Assembly (NCBI GenBank): GCA_017521565.1
Contig: JAFXCE010000066.1
Coordinates: forward strand, 1-64,000
DNA: 64,000 nt
Reading direction: 5' to 3'
Source of the DNA: Clostridia bacterium
Lineage (GTDB): Bacteria > Bacillota > Clostridia > Christensenellales > Aristaeellaceae
The position numbers were made by a program, and so were the translations under genes. The notes under the pieces were generated by a model. It saw only the letters and a list, made by a program, of their open reading frames with translations. It was not told the origin of the DNA and did no database searches. This document shows, piece by piece, positions 36,383 through 46,108 of the stretch; position 1 is the stretch's first letter; each line of letters opens with the position of its first letter.

Positions 36383-37561
36383 ATGAAGAAGATTCTGGCG
36401 CTGGCGCTCGTTGCCCTCCTTTCCCTCTTCGTCGTTGTCGCGTTTGCTGAGGAAAACCCCTATACGCTGGAAGAGTTCAAGGTTAAGGTTGAGGAAGAAC
36501 TCACCCTTGCCCGTGACGTCGTGTATTATCCGCACGCTTACGAAGGTGACTTTGAGCAACTCTACGTCAACTTCCACAAGCTCTCCCGTTCCCGCTATGA
36601 GACCGTCGCTCCGGCCACCGAAGCGGGCGTCGTTCTGGGCCAGTACGATCTCTACAAGAACCTGAAGGAGATCCGCGAGTCCATGGTGCAGATCGCCGAT
36701 CCGGCATCCACCGTGTGGGATATCTGGGAGGACGACATGGCGGTTGAGAATCCGCTGCCGGCTGAGGGCTGGGAGATCTCCTATGACAACCCGGGCTTCC
36801 GTCCGTTCCTGAACCCGTACCTGCTGGCCGATCAGAGCCAGGTTAAGGGCAACGTCGTCATCATCGCCGGCGGCGGCAACACCCACCGCAACAACGTCGT
36901 TGAGGGCTACCCGGTTGCCGAGTTCTTCAACGCGAACGGCTACAACGCCTACGTCCTGCAGCGCCGCGTCAATCCGTACGCTCAGGCCGACCAGTGGCTC
37001 GACCTTACCCGCGCGATCCGTTACATCCGTTACTACGCTGAAGCGAAGGGCATTGCCAAGACCGACGTCATGATCACCTGCGGCTTCTCCGCCGGCGGCG
37101 CGAACATCATGCAGGCCATTGCGAACGTCAATGTGACCCCGGATCAGGTGTATGCGGACTATGTCTGCGACGAGATCGACGCAATGAGCGCTGATCAGAC
37201 CATTGCTCTGCCGATCTACGGCCTGTTTGCTACTGACCTGCTCGGCGGCACCGGCGCTATGCTGGACTTCAGCCAGAATGAGAATCTGCCGGCTCTCTTC
37301 GGCGTCATCGGTCACAAGGATGGTCTGTACGCGATGATCCTCCCGACCCTGAACGACGTTGCGAAGACCTTCCCGGATTTCGCCTTCTACCTCGCTCCGG
37401 ACGCTCCGCACGGCGTTGGTCTGGGCACCGGTACCCGCAACTACGTGAACGCGTTCACGCAGCTGGCGCAGTGGCCGCAGATGGCGATCAACTTCATCGA
37501 GAGCCGCCTCGACCTGCAGCCGAAGTCCTATGATCTGAACCAGACCATGAATTCCTGGTAA
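36383..37561 (+). CDS. Secreted alpha/beta hydrolase (esterase-like)
   Basis: A 392-residue protein with a clear Sec signal peptide (MKK, hydrophobic core, AFA cleavage near residue 22). The middle has a VVIIAGGGNTHRN oxyanion-hole-like segment, RAIRYIRYYAE, the nucleophile elbow CGFSAGG (Ser near residue 236), a likely acid in GHKDG and a His in DAPHGVGLG, so a full catalytic triad is present. It resembles alpha/beta hydrolases near acetylxylan or carbohydrate esterases, but no specific substrate can be named. It stands alone on the plus strand between minus-strand genes and its codon use (GCG, CTG, CCG rich) suggests high expression. AAAGGAG is 9 nt before the ATG. Confidence 0.85.
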   Translation: MKKILALALVALLSLFVVVAFAEENPYTLEEFKVKVEEELTLARDVVYYPHAYEGDFEQLYVNFHKLSRSRYETVAPATEAGVVLGQYDLYKNLKEIRESMVQIADPASTVWDIWEDDMAVENPLPAEGWEISYDNPGFRPFLNPYLLADQSQVKGNVVIIAGGGNTHRNNVVEGYPVAEFFNANGYNAYVLQRRVNPYAQADQWLDLTRAIRYIRYYAEAKGIAKTDVMITCGFSAGGANIMQAIANVNVTPDQVYADYVCDEIDAMSADQTIALPIYGLFATDLLGGTGAMLDFSQNENLPALFGVIGHKDGLYAMILPTLNDVAKTFPDFAFYLAPDAPHGVGLGTGTRNYVNAFTQLAQWPQMAINFIESRLDLQPKSYDLNQTMNSW

Positions 37562-37597
37562 GATCTGAGCATCTGCTGAGTCCATCAACTGCATAAG

Positions 37598-37637
37598 AAA
37601 ACGGGTCGGAACCTGCGCATGGGGTTCCGGCCCGTTT
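37598..37637. terminator. Bidirectional terminator between convergent genes
   Basis: AAACGGG-CGGAACC pairs with GGTTCCG-CCCGTTT around a short loop, flanked by A- and T-rich ends, between the hydrolase gene and the convergent split-barrel gene. Confidence 0.8.
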
Positions 37638-37638
37638 C

Positions 37639-38046
37639 TTATAGTTCGTATCTTGTTCCTTTTGAATACAGCACGCCGTCCGTCAGTCGAATCCTCAGGA
37701 TGATCGTATTAGGATCGTCTTCATTTGTATGTCCGTTGTCATACCATGCCGCAAAGGCTTTGCGCAGCATCGATGCAATCTCCTGATTCTCCGGCGCACA
37801 TACATAACCAAGGCTTTCGCCCACGCCATGACCCGTAAACCATTCTCCGCAGACAGCGACAAGATTACTCTTTGCAATCTGCTGCATCTTTCCGGAAAGC
37901 AGATGCGTGATACAGTAAAATGCACCGCCCATATACACAGCATCCACCGTACGTACATGCGGCATACCGTCCCCGATCGTCGCCAATGCAATCAGCGAAT
38001 CTCCGCCAAAGCGCTCCGTGAGAAGCATATTGACTTCATTCGTCAT
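37639..38046 (-). CDS. Pyridoxamine 5'-phosphate oxidase-like split-barrel protein
   Basis: A 135-residue flavin-binding split-barrel fold protein (PNPOx-like superfamily): LIALATIGDGMPHVRTVDAVYMGGAFYCIT, MQQIAKSNLVAVCGEWFTGHGVGESLG, then a helix. Such proteins often bind FMN or F420-like cofactors; the substrate is unknown. ATG 38046 has GGAGG at 9 nt and overlaps the upstream acetyltransferase gene by 11 nt. A second split-barrel gene lies at 41309-41785. Confidence 0.8.
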   Translation of the reverse strand: MTNEVNMLLTERFGGDSLIALATIGDGMPHVRTVDAVYMGGAFYCITHLLSGKMQQIAKSNLVAVCGEWFTGHGVGESLGYVCAPENQEIASMLRKAFAAWYDNGHTNEDDPNTIILRIRLTDGVLYSKGTRYEL

Positions 38047-38578
38047 GCGTTTCATCCTCCAGTTTCTTTTCCAGCAGAACAAGATTCACGCCCGGGATGC
38101 TGTTGAATACCGTCGGCGCAATGCCGATTTCCTCATATCCCAGCGCTCGATACATCGTCCGCGCGCGGGCATTGCGCTCGTTGGTGTCCATGCGCAAATA
38201 CCGGCAGCCATGCTTCCTCGCATATTCCTCATAAAACGCGACAAATGCACGGCCATATCCTTTTCGAGCCGCATGCGGCGCAATCGTCAGGGTATGAAGC
38301 ACCATAATCTCATCATCCTCCGCCGGATATCGCCATGCCGCTCCGGCGTAGACGTCCACCTGAATCTGATTGATGATTGCTGCTCCGACGATTTCTCCTT
38401 CATTCTCCTGAACAAACAGATCCCCGCGTTCAAGCGCCGCCTGAGCGGTCGCTTCTGTGGGATATACGCCCCGCGCCCAGCCAATTGACGCCTGTCCGGC
38501 TTCTTCGGCTGTGTGGATTCCTTCGTAAATTGCACCGATAAAGGGGATATCGGCAGCGACAGCTTTGCGGATGATCAT
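38036..38578 (-). CDS. GNAT-family N-acetyltransferase
   Basis: A 180-residue GNAT protein with the N-terminal IRKAVAADIPFIGAIYEGI, central MVLHTLTIAPHAARKGYGRAFVAFYEEYAR (acetyl-CoA loop R-x-x-G-x-G/A) and RMDTNERNARARTMYRALGYEE. The acceptor substrate cannot be read from sequence. It is 16 nt downstream of priA and coupled to the split-barrel gene. Confidence 0.85.
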   Translation of the reverse strand: MIIRKAVAADIPFIGAIYEGIHTAEEAGQASIGWARGVYPTEATAQAALERGDLFVQENEGEIVGAAIINQIQVDVYAGAAWRYPAEDDEIMVLHTLTIAPHAARKGYGRAFVAFYEEYARKHGCRYLRMDTNERNARARTMYRALGYEEIGIAPTVFNSIPGVNLVLLEKKLEDETHDE

Positions 38579-38594
38579 CCTGTTTTCTCCCTCA

Positions 38595-40838
38595 TTACAT
38601 CATGCTTCCCGGATTCACCTGACACACGCAGACGCAGCCCTCCAGCGGCGTGAGCGCGATCTCGCTCATCTTGCCGACAGCCTCCTGACAGACCAGCTTA
38701 TCCACAATCTTGAGCGTCACCTGCCAGCGGAACTTACCCTTGATCCGCTTGACCGGACAGGGCATCACCCGAAGGGAAATCACATACTTGCGCAGATAGG
38801 AACGGCGCTCAAGGAATGCTTCCATCTGGCGCATGGCGCTTTCCGCCTCACGGCTGGCATCCTGCTCGCGGTCGGCCTCATAAAGCAGACGGGCGATGAG
38901 CGTATACGGCGGATAGAGCGCGCGCCTGCGGCGATGCATTTCTGTCTCATAAAATGCCCGGTAATCCTGCCTGCTGGCTGTCTCTATGGCATAATGCTCC
39001 GGATCATACGTCTGCAGATACACCTCGCCCGGCGTATCCGCGCGGCCCGCACGACCTGCGACCTGCGTAAGCAGCTGGAACGTGCGTTCGGCAGATCGGT
39101 AGTCCGGCAGATTCAGCATCGCATCCGCCGCAATGATACCGACCATCGTCACATTCGGGAAATCAAGACCTTTGGCAATCATCTGCGTACCGACGAGGAT
39201 GCGCGCCTCCCCCCGGCGGAACTGCGCGATCAGATGCTCATGCGCATCCTTTGCGCGCGTGGTATCGTTGTCCATGCGCAGCACGGGGACATCCGGAAAA
39301 AAGCGGCGCACCTCTTCCTCCACGCGCTGCGTGCCCGTGCCAAAGTACTTGATATACTTGCTCGCGCACTCCGGGCAGACCGACGGTACATTCTGCTCCT
39401 GACCGCAGTAATGACAGCGCAGAATGCCTTCCGTGCTGTGGTACGTCATGGATACATCGCACTGGGAACAGTTCACCACATAGCCGCAGCTGCGGCAGGA
39501 AACAAACGTCGCATACCCGCGCCGGTTGACAAATAGAATCGCTTGCTTGCCCGCATCCATGCAGCGCTTGAGCCCGTCAAGCATCGCGCCGGAAAATACG
39601 GACCGATTCCCCTGCGCAAGCTCCTGCCGCATATCGATCACGTGAACATCGGGCAGCGGTCTGTTTTTGACGCGGCGAGGCATTTCCAGCAGGGTCAGAT
39701 CACCGCGCCCCGACAAGGCAAAGGAACGCATGCTCGGCGTTGCGCTGGCCAGCAGAAGGACAGCTCCTTCTCGCGCGCAGCGCATCTTTGCCAGCTCCCG
39801 CGCATCGTAGCGCGGCGTATTGTCCGCTACGTAGCTGGCCTCATGCTCCTCGTCGATAATGATCAGACCAATGTTCTCAAGCGGCGCAAAGATGGCTGAA
39901 CGGGCGCCAATCACCACGCGCACATCCCCGCGGCGGATTCTCCTCCACTCGTCATAGCGTTCGCCCGGGGACAGCCGCGAATGCAGCACGGCAGCATCCT
40001 CGCCAAAGCGTGAACGGAACCACATGACCATCTGCGGCGTCAGCGCAATTTCGGGCACGAGAACGATCGCTGTCTTTCCCTGCTGCGCAGCGTGGCGGAC
40101 AGCACGGATAAAGACCTCGGTCTTTCCGCTGCCCGTTACGCCGTAGAGCAAAAAGGCCCCCTCGCCCGCATCCATCGCGGGCAGCAAAGATGAAAGCACT
40201 TCTTTCTGCTGCGCCGTCAATTCCGGATCAGCCTGCGCAAGGCGTTCCATTGCGCCGTAAGGGCTGCGCATCACCTCGCGCTTCTCAATTCTGGCAAACC
40301 CCATCTTCACCAGCGCCTGAAGCGCCGTACGGTAATCGCCCAATTGGGCGCGGAGCTCCTCGCAGGACAATTCGCCGTTTTCGCTGTTCACAAGCAGTTT
40401 CAGGATAGCCGCGCGCTTCGGCGCGCGCGCCTGAGAAGCGATCACCTGCCCGCGTACAGCGGGGTCGACGGTCAGCACAGCCATCTCTTTGGTCTTTTCC
40501 CGGATCCGCTCTCCACGCATCTGCGCCGGAATCATCAGCCGCAGCGCCTGCGCCAGCGTACAAAAAGACGTCGCTTTGATGTCCTTCGCCAGCTCCAGCA
40601 GCGCGGGCAGCACGGCAGGGTAATCCTCCAGCGTATCGCTCACATCACGCACACGGCTTTCCGGCAGATCGCAGTCCTCCGTCATCCCCACGACGACGCC
40701 CTCTATTCTATGCTGCCGGCCAAAGGGGACATGCACGCGCATGCCGGGGCACAGCTTCATCCCCTGCGGTACGCGATAGGTGAATACGCGATCCACATCC
40801 TCGTGCGCGATATCCACAATCACCTGACAAAAAGCCAT
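38595..40838 (-). CDS. priA: Primosomal replication restart helicase PriA
   Basis: PriA recognises stalled forks and reloads the replisome. The 747-residue protein has the N-terminal DNA-binding domain, Walker A GVTGSGKTEVF, the DEEH box (IIIDEEHEASY), a zinc-binding insertion with pairs such as CRSCGYVVNCSQC and CHYCGQEQNVPSVCPEC, and helicase motifs V-VI (ILVGTQMIAKGLDFPNV, QVAGRAGRA). ATG 40838 has GGAGGAGG 5 nt upstream; an earlier ATG at 40874 lacks support. The usual priA-def neighbour pair is split here by three other genes. Confidence 0.96.
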   Translation of the reverse strand: MAFCQVIVDIAHEDVDRVFTYRVPQGMKLCPGMRVHVPFGRQHRIEGVVVGMTEDCDLPESRVRDVSDTLEDYPAVLPALLELAKDIKATSFCTLAQALRLMIPAQMRGERIREKTKEMAVLTVDPAVRGQVIASQARAPKRAAILKLLVNSENGELSCEELRAQLGDYRTALQALVKMGFARIEKREVMRSPYGAMERLAQADPELTAQQKEVLSSLLPAMDAGEGAFLLYGVTGSGKTEVFIRAVRHAAQQGKTAIVLVPEIALTPQMVMWFRSRFGEDAAVLHSRLSPGERYDEWRRIRRGDVRVVIGARSAIFAPLENIGLIIIDEEHEASYVADNTPRYDARELAKMRCAREGAVLLLASATPSMRSFALSGRGDLTLLEMPRRVKNRPLPDVHVIDMRQELAQGNRSVFSGAMLDGLKRCMDAGKQAILFVNRRGYATFVSCRSCGYVVNCSQCDVSMTYHSTEGILRCHYCGQEQNVPSVCPECASKYIKYFGTGTQRVEEEVRRFFPDVPVLRMDNDTTRAKDAHEHLIAQFRRGEARILVGTQMIAKGLDFPNVTMVGIIAADAMLNLPDYRSAERTFQLLTQVAGRAGRADTPGEVYLQTYDPEHYAIETASRQDYRAFYETEMHRRRRALYPPYTLIARLLYEADREQDASREAESAMRQMEAFLERRSYLRKYVISLRVMPCPVKRIKGKFRWQVTLKIVDKLVCQEAVGKMSEIALTPLEGCVCVCQVNPGSMM

Positions 40839-40870
40839 GGCAGCCTCCTCCTGATTCTTCCATGTATTGC

Positions 40871-41287
40871 TCAAAGATCACCTGCGTCCATCACGCGGAA
40901 TCCGTTTTCGGCAAGCAGCTTCGCCGTCACACCCTGTCCGGGAATTCTTGTCCCTGAAAATGTGCCGTCGTAAATCTCGTGCACACCGCAGCTCGGACTG
41001 CGGGACTGCAGGATGGCCAGATCAATTTTCTCCCGCATGGCAATCTCCAGCGCCATTTTCGCGCCCAGCCGGTATTGCGTATCCACATTCACGCCCTCCC
41101 TGTTGATCACCGTCCCGCGCACGATCTCCGCAGGAGAGCGCGGCGTCGGCAGTCCGCCCATCACCTCCGGGCAGATGGGAATCACCTCATGTCCCTCAAT
41201 GAATGCAAGCACCCTTTCATGCCGGTTATTCCCGCCGCTGTATTTGCAGTTTTCGCCCAGCAGACAGGCGCTGACCATGATCTTCAT
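40871..41287 (-). CDS. DUF523/TudS-like iron-sulfur protein
   Basis: A 138-residue DUF523 protein: SACLLGENCKYSGGNN, PICPEVMGGLPTPRSPAEIV, and LQSRSPSCG. The three cysteines (near residues 8, 14 and 103) correspond to those that hold a [4Fe-4S] cluster in the related thiouracil desulfidase TudS. Whether it desulfurates a nucleobase here is inferred. It lies 32 nt upstream of priA on the same strand. Confidence 0.82.
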   Translation of the reverse strand: MKIMVSACLLGENCKYSGGNNRHERVLAFIEGHEVIPICPEVMGGLPTPRSPAEIVRGTVINREGVNVDTQYRLGAKMALEIAMREKIDLAILQSRSPSCGVHEIYDGTFSGTRIPGQGVTAKLLAENGFRVMDAGDL

Positions 41288-41308
41288 CGCATATTCTCTC
41301 CCGCGCGT

Positions 41309-41785
41309 TTACGCCTCGTTGACCAGCTTGCCGCAGATATGCTCCGGAACGAGTTTCATCAGCAGCGTACGGTGTGCAGAGCCTTCGATCTCCTTGCGGA
41401 TATGCTCCTCATCCTGAATAAACTTGAGGCTCAGCCTGCGCGTAATGTCCACAATCATGTCCATATCTTCGATGAGCTCCATGCGCCCGAAGATAATGAT
41501 ACTTTTCACATTCAGGGCCCATTCTCCCTCGTTGCGATAGCCGTAATCGTAGACACAAAAAGAAACCTTGTCATTCTTTTGAAGCGCTTCAAGACGGTGC
41601 CCAATCTTTCCGCAATGAAAATAGACGCAGCCATCCTCTTCGTTATAGTAATGGTTCATCGGCATGCCGTAAGGATAGCCATCGTCGCCCTGCACGCTGA
41701 GCACGCCGCGCGTCTCGTTTTTTAGCACATGGACGCAATCCTCCATGGAAAGCTGCTTATTCTTTCTGACCAGTTCTCTGAACAT
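41309..41785 (-). CDS. NimA-like pyridoxamine 5'-phosphate oxidase family protein
   Basis: A 158-residue split-barrel protein of the nitroimidazole-resistance-like group: LKNETRGVLSVQGDDGYPYGMPMNHYY, YFHCGKIGHRLEALQKNDKVSFCVYD. Such proteins bind FMN; Nim relatives reduce nitro groups, but the natural substrate is generally unknown. It lies between an acetyltransferase gene (17 nt) and the DUF523 gene (21 nt). Confidence 0.85.
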   Translation of the reverse strand: MFRELVRKNKQLSMEDCVHVLKNETRGVLSVQGDDGYPYGMPMNHYYNEEDGCVYFHCGKIGHRLEALQKNDKVSFCVYDYGYRNEGEWALNVKSIIIFGRMELIEDMDMIVDITRRLSLKFIQDEEHIRKEIEGSAHRTLLMKLVPEHICGKLVNEA

Positions 41786-41802
41786 CTTTTGTTCCTCCGA
41801 TA

Positions 41803-42312
41803 TTATCTGAGCATTCTTTGCGCAAGAATGATCGTCCCCTCTGGCCGAACAATCTCGCGAACGGATAGAAAGCCGTTTTTCTTCCAGAAATGTGTCGACT
41901 GCGGATTATCCTTGTCGATCCCCAGCTGCACGCGCGCACAGCCCATGCGCTTTAAATAGGCACACAGCTCCGTGATCATCGCAGAGCCCCGCCCTTCGCC
42001 CTGAATCTCTTTATCCAGCATGAAAAAGCCTATAAAAGCTGTGGTATCATCCGGATAGCCGTCGATGAGATCCATCACTGCGCACAGCTGTTCATCGCAA
42101 AAGAACCCGGTATAGTATTTATCTTCCAGTCCTTTTCCGGGCGGTGTGATATACAGGTCGCTGCGAATCGTTTCTTCCGAAAACGGCTGTCCGCAATATG
42201 AATAGAACTGCGTATTTCCTCTGCACAGCGCAGAAATCATCGGAATATCCGTTTCATCCAACAGCCGGACGCTGTATACATCCGAGAATTTATCACTCTG
42301 CAAACGCCGCAT
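41803..42312 (-). CDS. GNAT-family N-acetyltransferase
   Basis: A 169-residue acetyltransferase with VRLLDETDIPMISALCRGN, FIGFFMLDKEIQGEGRGSAMITELCAYLK (acetyl-CoA loop QGEGRG) and LGIDKDNPQSTHFWKKNGF. The acceptor is not known. Its start overlaps the mutY end by 20 nt, indicating coupled translation. Confidence 0.85.
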   Translation of the reverse strand: MRRLQSDKFSDVYSVRLLDETDIPMISALCRGNTQFYSYCGQPFSEETIRSDLYITPPGKGLEDKYYTGFFCDEQLCAVMDLIDGYPDDTTAFIGFFMLDKEIQGEGRGSAMITELCAYLKRMGCARVQLGIDKDNPQSTHFWKKNGFLSVREIVRPEGTIILAQRMLR

Positions 42313-43381
42313 GGTGCTCTATTCCCTCATTCTTCATATTTTTCAGCCGCTCCATTGCCCATTGTCTTGCCGCCTTAACCGCAGTCGGCAACGGCAGGCT
42401 TTCCAGTTCATCACGCGTGACCCATTGCCCGTTTTTCACCTCTGCCATTTCATCTGCAATCAGCACATGCACGTCCATCTCCCAGATGAGGTGCGTAAAT
42501 ATATGCCTTGCATGGCCGGCATACTCATCATACGCCGTGCGAATGCCCAGCGCTTCAAGCGATGCGCAGAGCTTCGCCGGATCATGCTCCTCCAGCACAT
42601 CCGGAAAGACAAACAGGCCGCCAAGCAGCTTTTCCTGCCGCTTGGTGATCAGCACGCGATCCTTATAAAACACCAGCAGCACGGCGCGGTTTTCCACGCG
42701 CTGGGCCTTTTTCTTGGCTTTGCGCGGCAGCTCGGGGGCGACGCCCTGCATAAAACCTGCGCAGCTCTCTCTCACCGGGCAGAGCAGACACTTCGGGTTT
42801 TTCGGCGTGCACATCGTCGCGCCCATCTCCATCATTGCGTTGGCAAACGCCCCGGGACGGTCATGCGGCACAAGCGCCTGCGTACGCTCTGTGATCATCC
42901 TCCGCACAGCAGGCGTTCCGACGGTATCCCCGATGGCAAAATAGCGGCAGATCACCCGCTCTACATTGCCATCCACCGCCGCTGCCGGGATACCAAAGGC
43001 AATCGACGCAACCGCGCCCGCCGTATAATCCCCGATCCCCGGCAGGCTGCGCAGCGCGTGAACATCTGCCGGAAGCGCCCCGCCATAGTCGCGCACAATA
43101 TTCCTTGCCGCCTTTTGCAGCGAACGCGCCCGGGAATAATACCCCAGCCCTTCCCTGCTCTTGAGCACATCCTCCTCAGGCGCCTGCGCCAGCGCCTGCA
43201 CCGTAGGATACCTTTCAAGAAATCGTTCATAATAGGAAACAACAGTCTCTGCTCTCGTCTGCTGGAGCATGATTTCGGAAACCCAGATACGGTATGCATC
43301 CTTTGTATGCCGCCACGGCAGATCACGGTGCCCTGCATCATACCAGGCAAGCACAGCCTGCGTGAAAATCTGATCGTTCAT
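42293..43381 (-). CDS. mutY: A/G-specific adenine DNA glycosylase
   Basis: MutY removes adenine paired with 8-oxoG. The 362-residue protein has the HhH-GPD core (VSEIMLQQTRAETVV, LPGIGDYTAGAVASIAFGIPAAAVDGNV with the catalytic Asp), the [4Fe-4S] motif CTPKNPKCLLCPVRESC, and a C-terminal NUDIX-like domain that reads 8-oxoG. ATG 43381 sits 5 nt after GGAGG and about 12 nt after the predicted transcription start. Confidence 0.95.
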   Translation of the reverse strand: MNDQIFTQAVLAWYDAGHRDLPWRHTKDAYRIWVSEIMLQQTRAETVVSYYERFLERYPTVQALAQAPEEDVLKSREGLGYYSRARSLQKAARNIVRDYGGALPADVHALRSLPGIGDYTAGAVASIAFGIPAAAVDGNVERVICRYFAIGDTVGTPAVRRMITERTQALVPHDRPGAFANAMMEMGATMCTPKNPKCLLCPVRESCAGFMQGVAPELPRKAKKKAQRVENRAVLLVFYKDRVLITKRQEKLLGGLFVFPDVLEEHDPAKLCASLEALGIRTAYDEYAGHARHIFTHLIWEMDVHVLIADEMAEVKNGQWVTRDELESLPLPTAVKAARQWAMERLKNMKNEGIEHHAAFAE

Positions 43382-43399
43382 ATTCGCCTCCATGCGTAA

Positions 43400-43429
43400 A
43401 TTGTACCATGAAAACAGGCGTCTAATCAA
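43400..43429 (-). promoter_or_regulatory. Promoter of the mutY-priA gene run
   Basis: Minus-strand TTGATT, 18-nt spacer, TACAAT, giving a very short leader before the mutY ATG. Confidence 0.5.
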
Positions 43430-43605
43430 TCACTGCTTTTCTACCGTCCTATGGATGCGGACACAGAAACCGACATTTGCGCCTTTTTATCTGTCAATTC
43501 GCGAGAAAACGGGAGAAAACATGCGTCCGCGATCGTATCTGCGTATTATTTTCCCAAAATCAGGATAATCTAAATCTGCGCATAAAATTTGGATATTTTT
43601 CCATC

Positions 43606-43634
43606 TTGCCTGAAATCTCCAAGTCGCGTATATT
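43606..43634 (+). promoter_or_regulatory. Promoter of groES-groEL
   Basis: TTGCCT, 17-nt spacer, TATATT. The predicted start lies at or just before the CIRCE element, the normal layout for HrcA control. The rest of 43430-43605 shows nothing else I can support. Confidence 0.7.
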
Positions 43635-43644
43635 ATATCTTGCT

Positions 43645-43671
43645 TTAGCACTCAATGTGAAAGAGTGCTAA
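43645..43671 (+). promoter_or_regulatory. CIRCE operator (HrcA binding site)
   Basis: A perfect TTAGCACTC, 9-nt spacer, GAGTGCTAA inverted repeat 46 nt upstream of groES. It is the binding site of the heat-shock repressor HrcA, so groESL should be derepressed on protein-folding stress. Confidence 0.97.
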
Positions 43672-43716
43672 CAAGGTACGTTTACAGCATATATAACCTG
43701 AAGGAGGTCAAATAAG

Positions 43717-44001
43717 ATGAGCCTGAAACCCCTGTTCGACCGCGTCGTTATCAAGGACGCTGAGATGGAAGAAACCACCAAGGGCGGCCTGATCCTCGCT
43801 TCCACCGCGAAGGAAAAGCCGCAGTACGCGCACGTCGTGGCCGTTGGCCCGGGCGGCGTTGTGGATGGCAAGGAAATCGTGATGCAGGTGGAAGTCGGCC
43901 AGAAGGTCGTCTATTCCAAGTATGCCGGCACTGAGATCAAGATCGACGGCGAAGAGCTGAAGATCGTCCGCCAGAGCGATATTCTGGCGATCGTGGAGTA
44001 A
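43717..44001 (+). CDS. groES: Co-chaperonin GroES
   Basis: The 94-residue GroES forms the heptameric lid of the chaperonin. It starts LKPLFDRVVIKDAE and has the mobile loop region EETTKGGLILASTAKEKPQ and the KYAGTEIKIDGEEL segment. AAGGAGG precedes the ATG. It is controlled by CIRCE and separated from groEL by 118 nt that carry repeat copy B directly at its stop codon. Confidence 0.97.
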   Translation: MSLKPLFDRVVIKDAEMEETTKGGLILASTAKEKPQYAHVVAVGPGGVVDGKEIVMQVEVGQKVVYSKYAGTEIKIDGEELKIVRQSDILAIVE

Positions 44002-44064
44002 GGGCTGCCGCCCTTAAACCCGCTCGGGGACATTGTCCCCGAACCCCTTCTTCGCTTCACGGCG
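44000..44064 (+). repeat. Two-hairpin intergenic repeat, copy B
   Basis: AAGGG/CCCTT hairpin (44000-44015) starting at the groES stop codon, a CCCGCT spacer, a CGGGGAC/GTCCCCG hairpin (44025-44041) and an AACCCCTTC-TTCGCTTC tail. It fills the groES-groEL gap. Confidence 0.7.
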
Positions 44065-44104
44065 TTCTATGATGCCGGACAAGCGAAGTGCGAATGTTTG
44101 ATAA

Positions 44105-45748
<1,644 letters not shown>

Positions 45749-45762
45749 TCCCCAGAATCATC

Positions 45763-45795
45763 AAAGAGCTTTCCGGCATGGAAAGCTCTTTTTGC
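45763..45795 (+). terminator. Rho-independent terminator of groESL
   Basis: AAAGAGCTTTCC, short loop, GGAAAGCTCTTT followed by TTGC. Confidence 0.9.
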
Positions 45796-45870
45796 TTTGT
45801 AGGAAATTGCACAAAAATGCGTACTGCGGGCAAAGAAGAACTTCATTTTGTAAAGTAGTTCGGAAGTGGG

Positions 45871-45892
45871 AGCGGCCACTGGCCGCTTTTTT
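45871..45892 (+). terminator. Second terminator downstream of groEL
   Basis: AGCGGCC-ACT-GGCCGCT followed by TTTTT. Confidence 0.75.
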
Positions 45893-45986
45893 GCTTGATT
45901 CTTTGTTTTCACGCTTCTCACGCTTCGCAGAATGTGACACAGGATTGACCAAATGTGAGAATTATGTGGGAATATATCCCCCTGTC

Positions 45987-46015
45987 TTGCGCCCATATGA
46001 GAATCGCGATACAAT
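45987..46015 (+). promoter_or_regulatory. Promoter of the caspase-like gene
   Basis: TTGCGC, 17-nt spacer, TACAAT, about 95 nt upstream of the ATG. Confidence 0.55.
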
Positions 46016-46108
46016 GACTCTATATTCGCCCGCGAACGCATACAGTGGAAATGCTTTCGCGCGGCACAAAGGGCAATCAACGCAGCGGTTTCAGAAAGGA
46101 GGCGGCCC

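Larger units (their letters stand above)
45749..46108 (+). other. Intergenic region between groEL and the caspase-like gene
   Basis: Contains two successive terminator hairpins (45763-45795 and 45871-45892), a 75-nt stretch between them with a possible GAACT/AGTTC stem, the caspase-gene promoter (45987-46015) and AAAGGAGG. The segment between the terminators could be a small RNA or simply a backup terminator region; no coding region is supported. Confidence 0.45.

Noticed and set aside
36353..37594. 413-codon minus-strand frame opposite the secreted hydrolase
   Set aside because: The plus-strand frame has signal peptide, triad, promoter and ribosome binding site; the minus frame has none.
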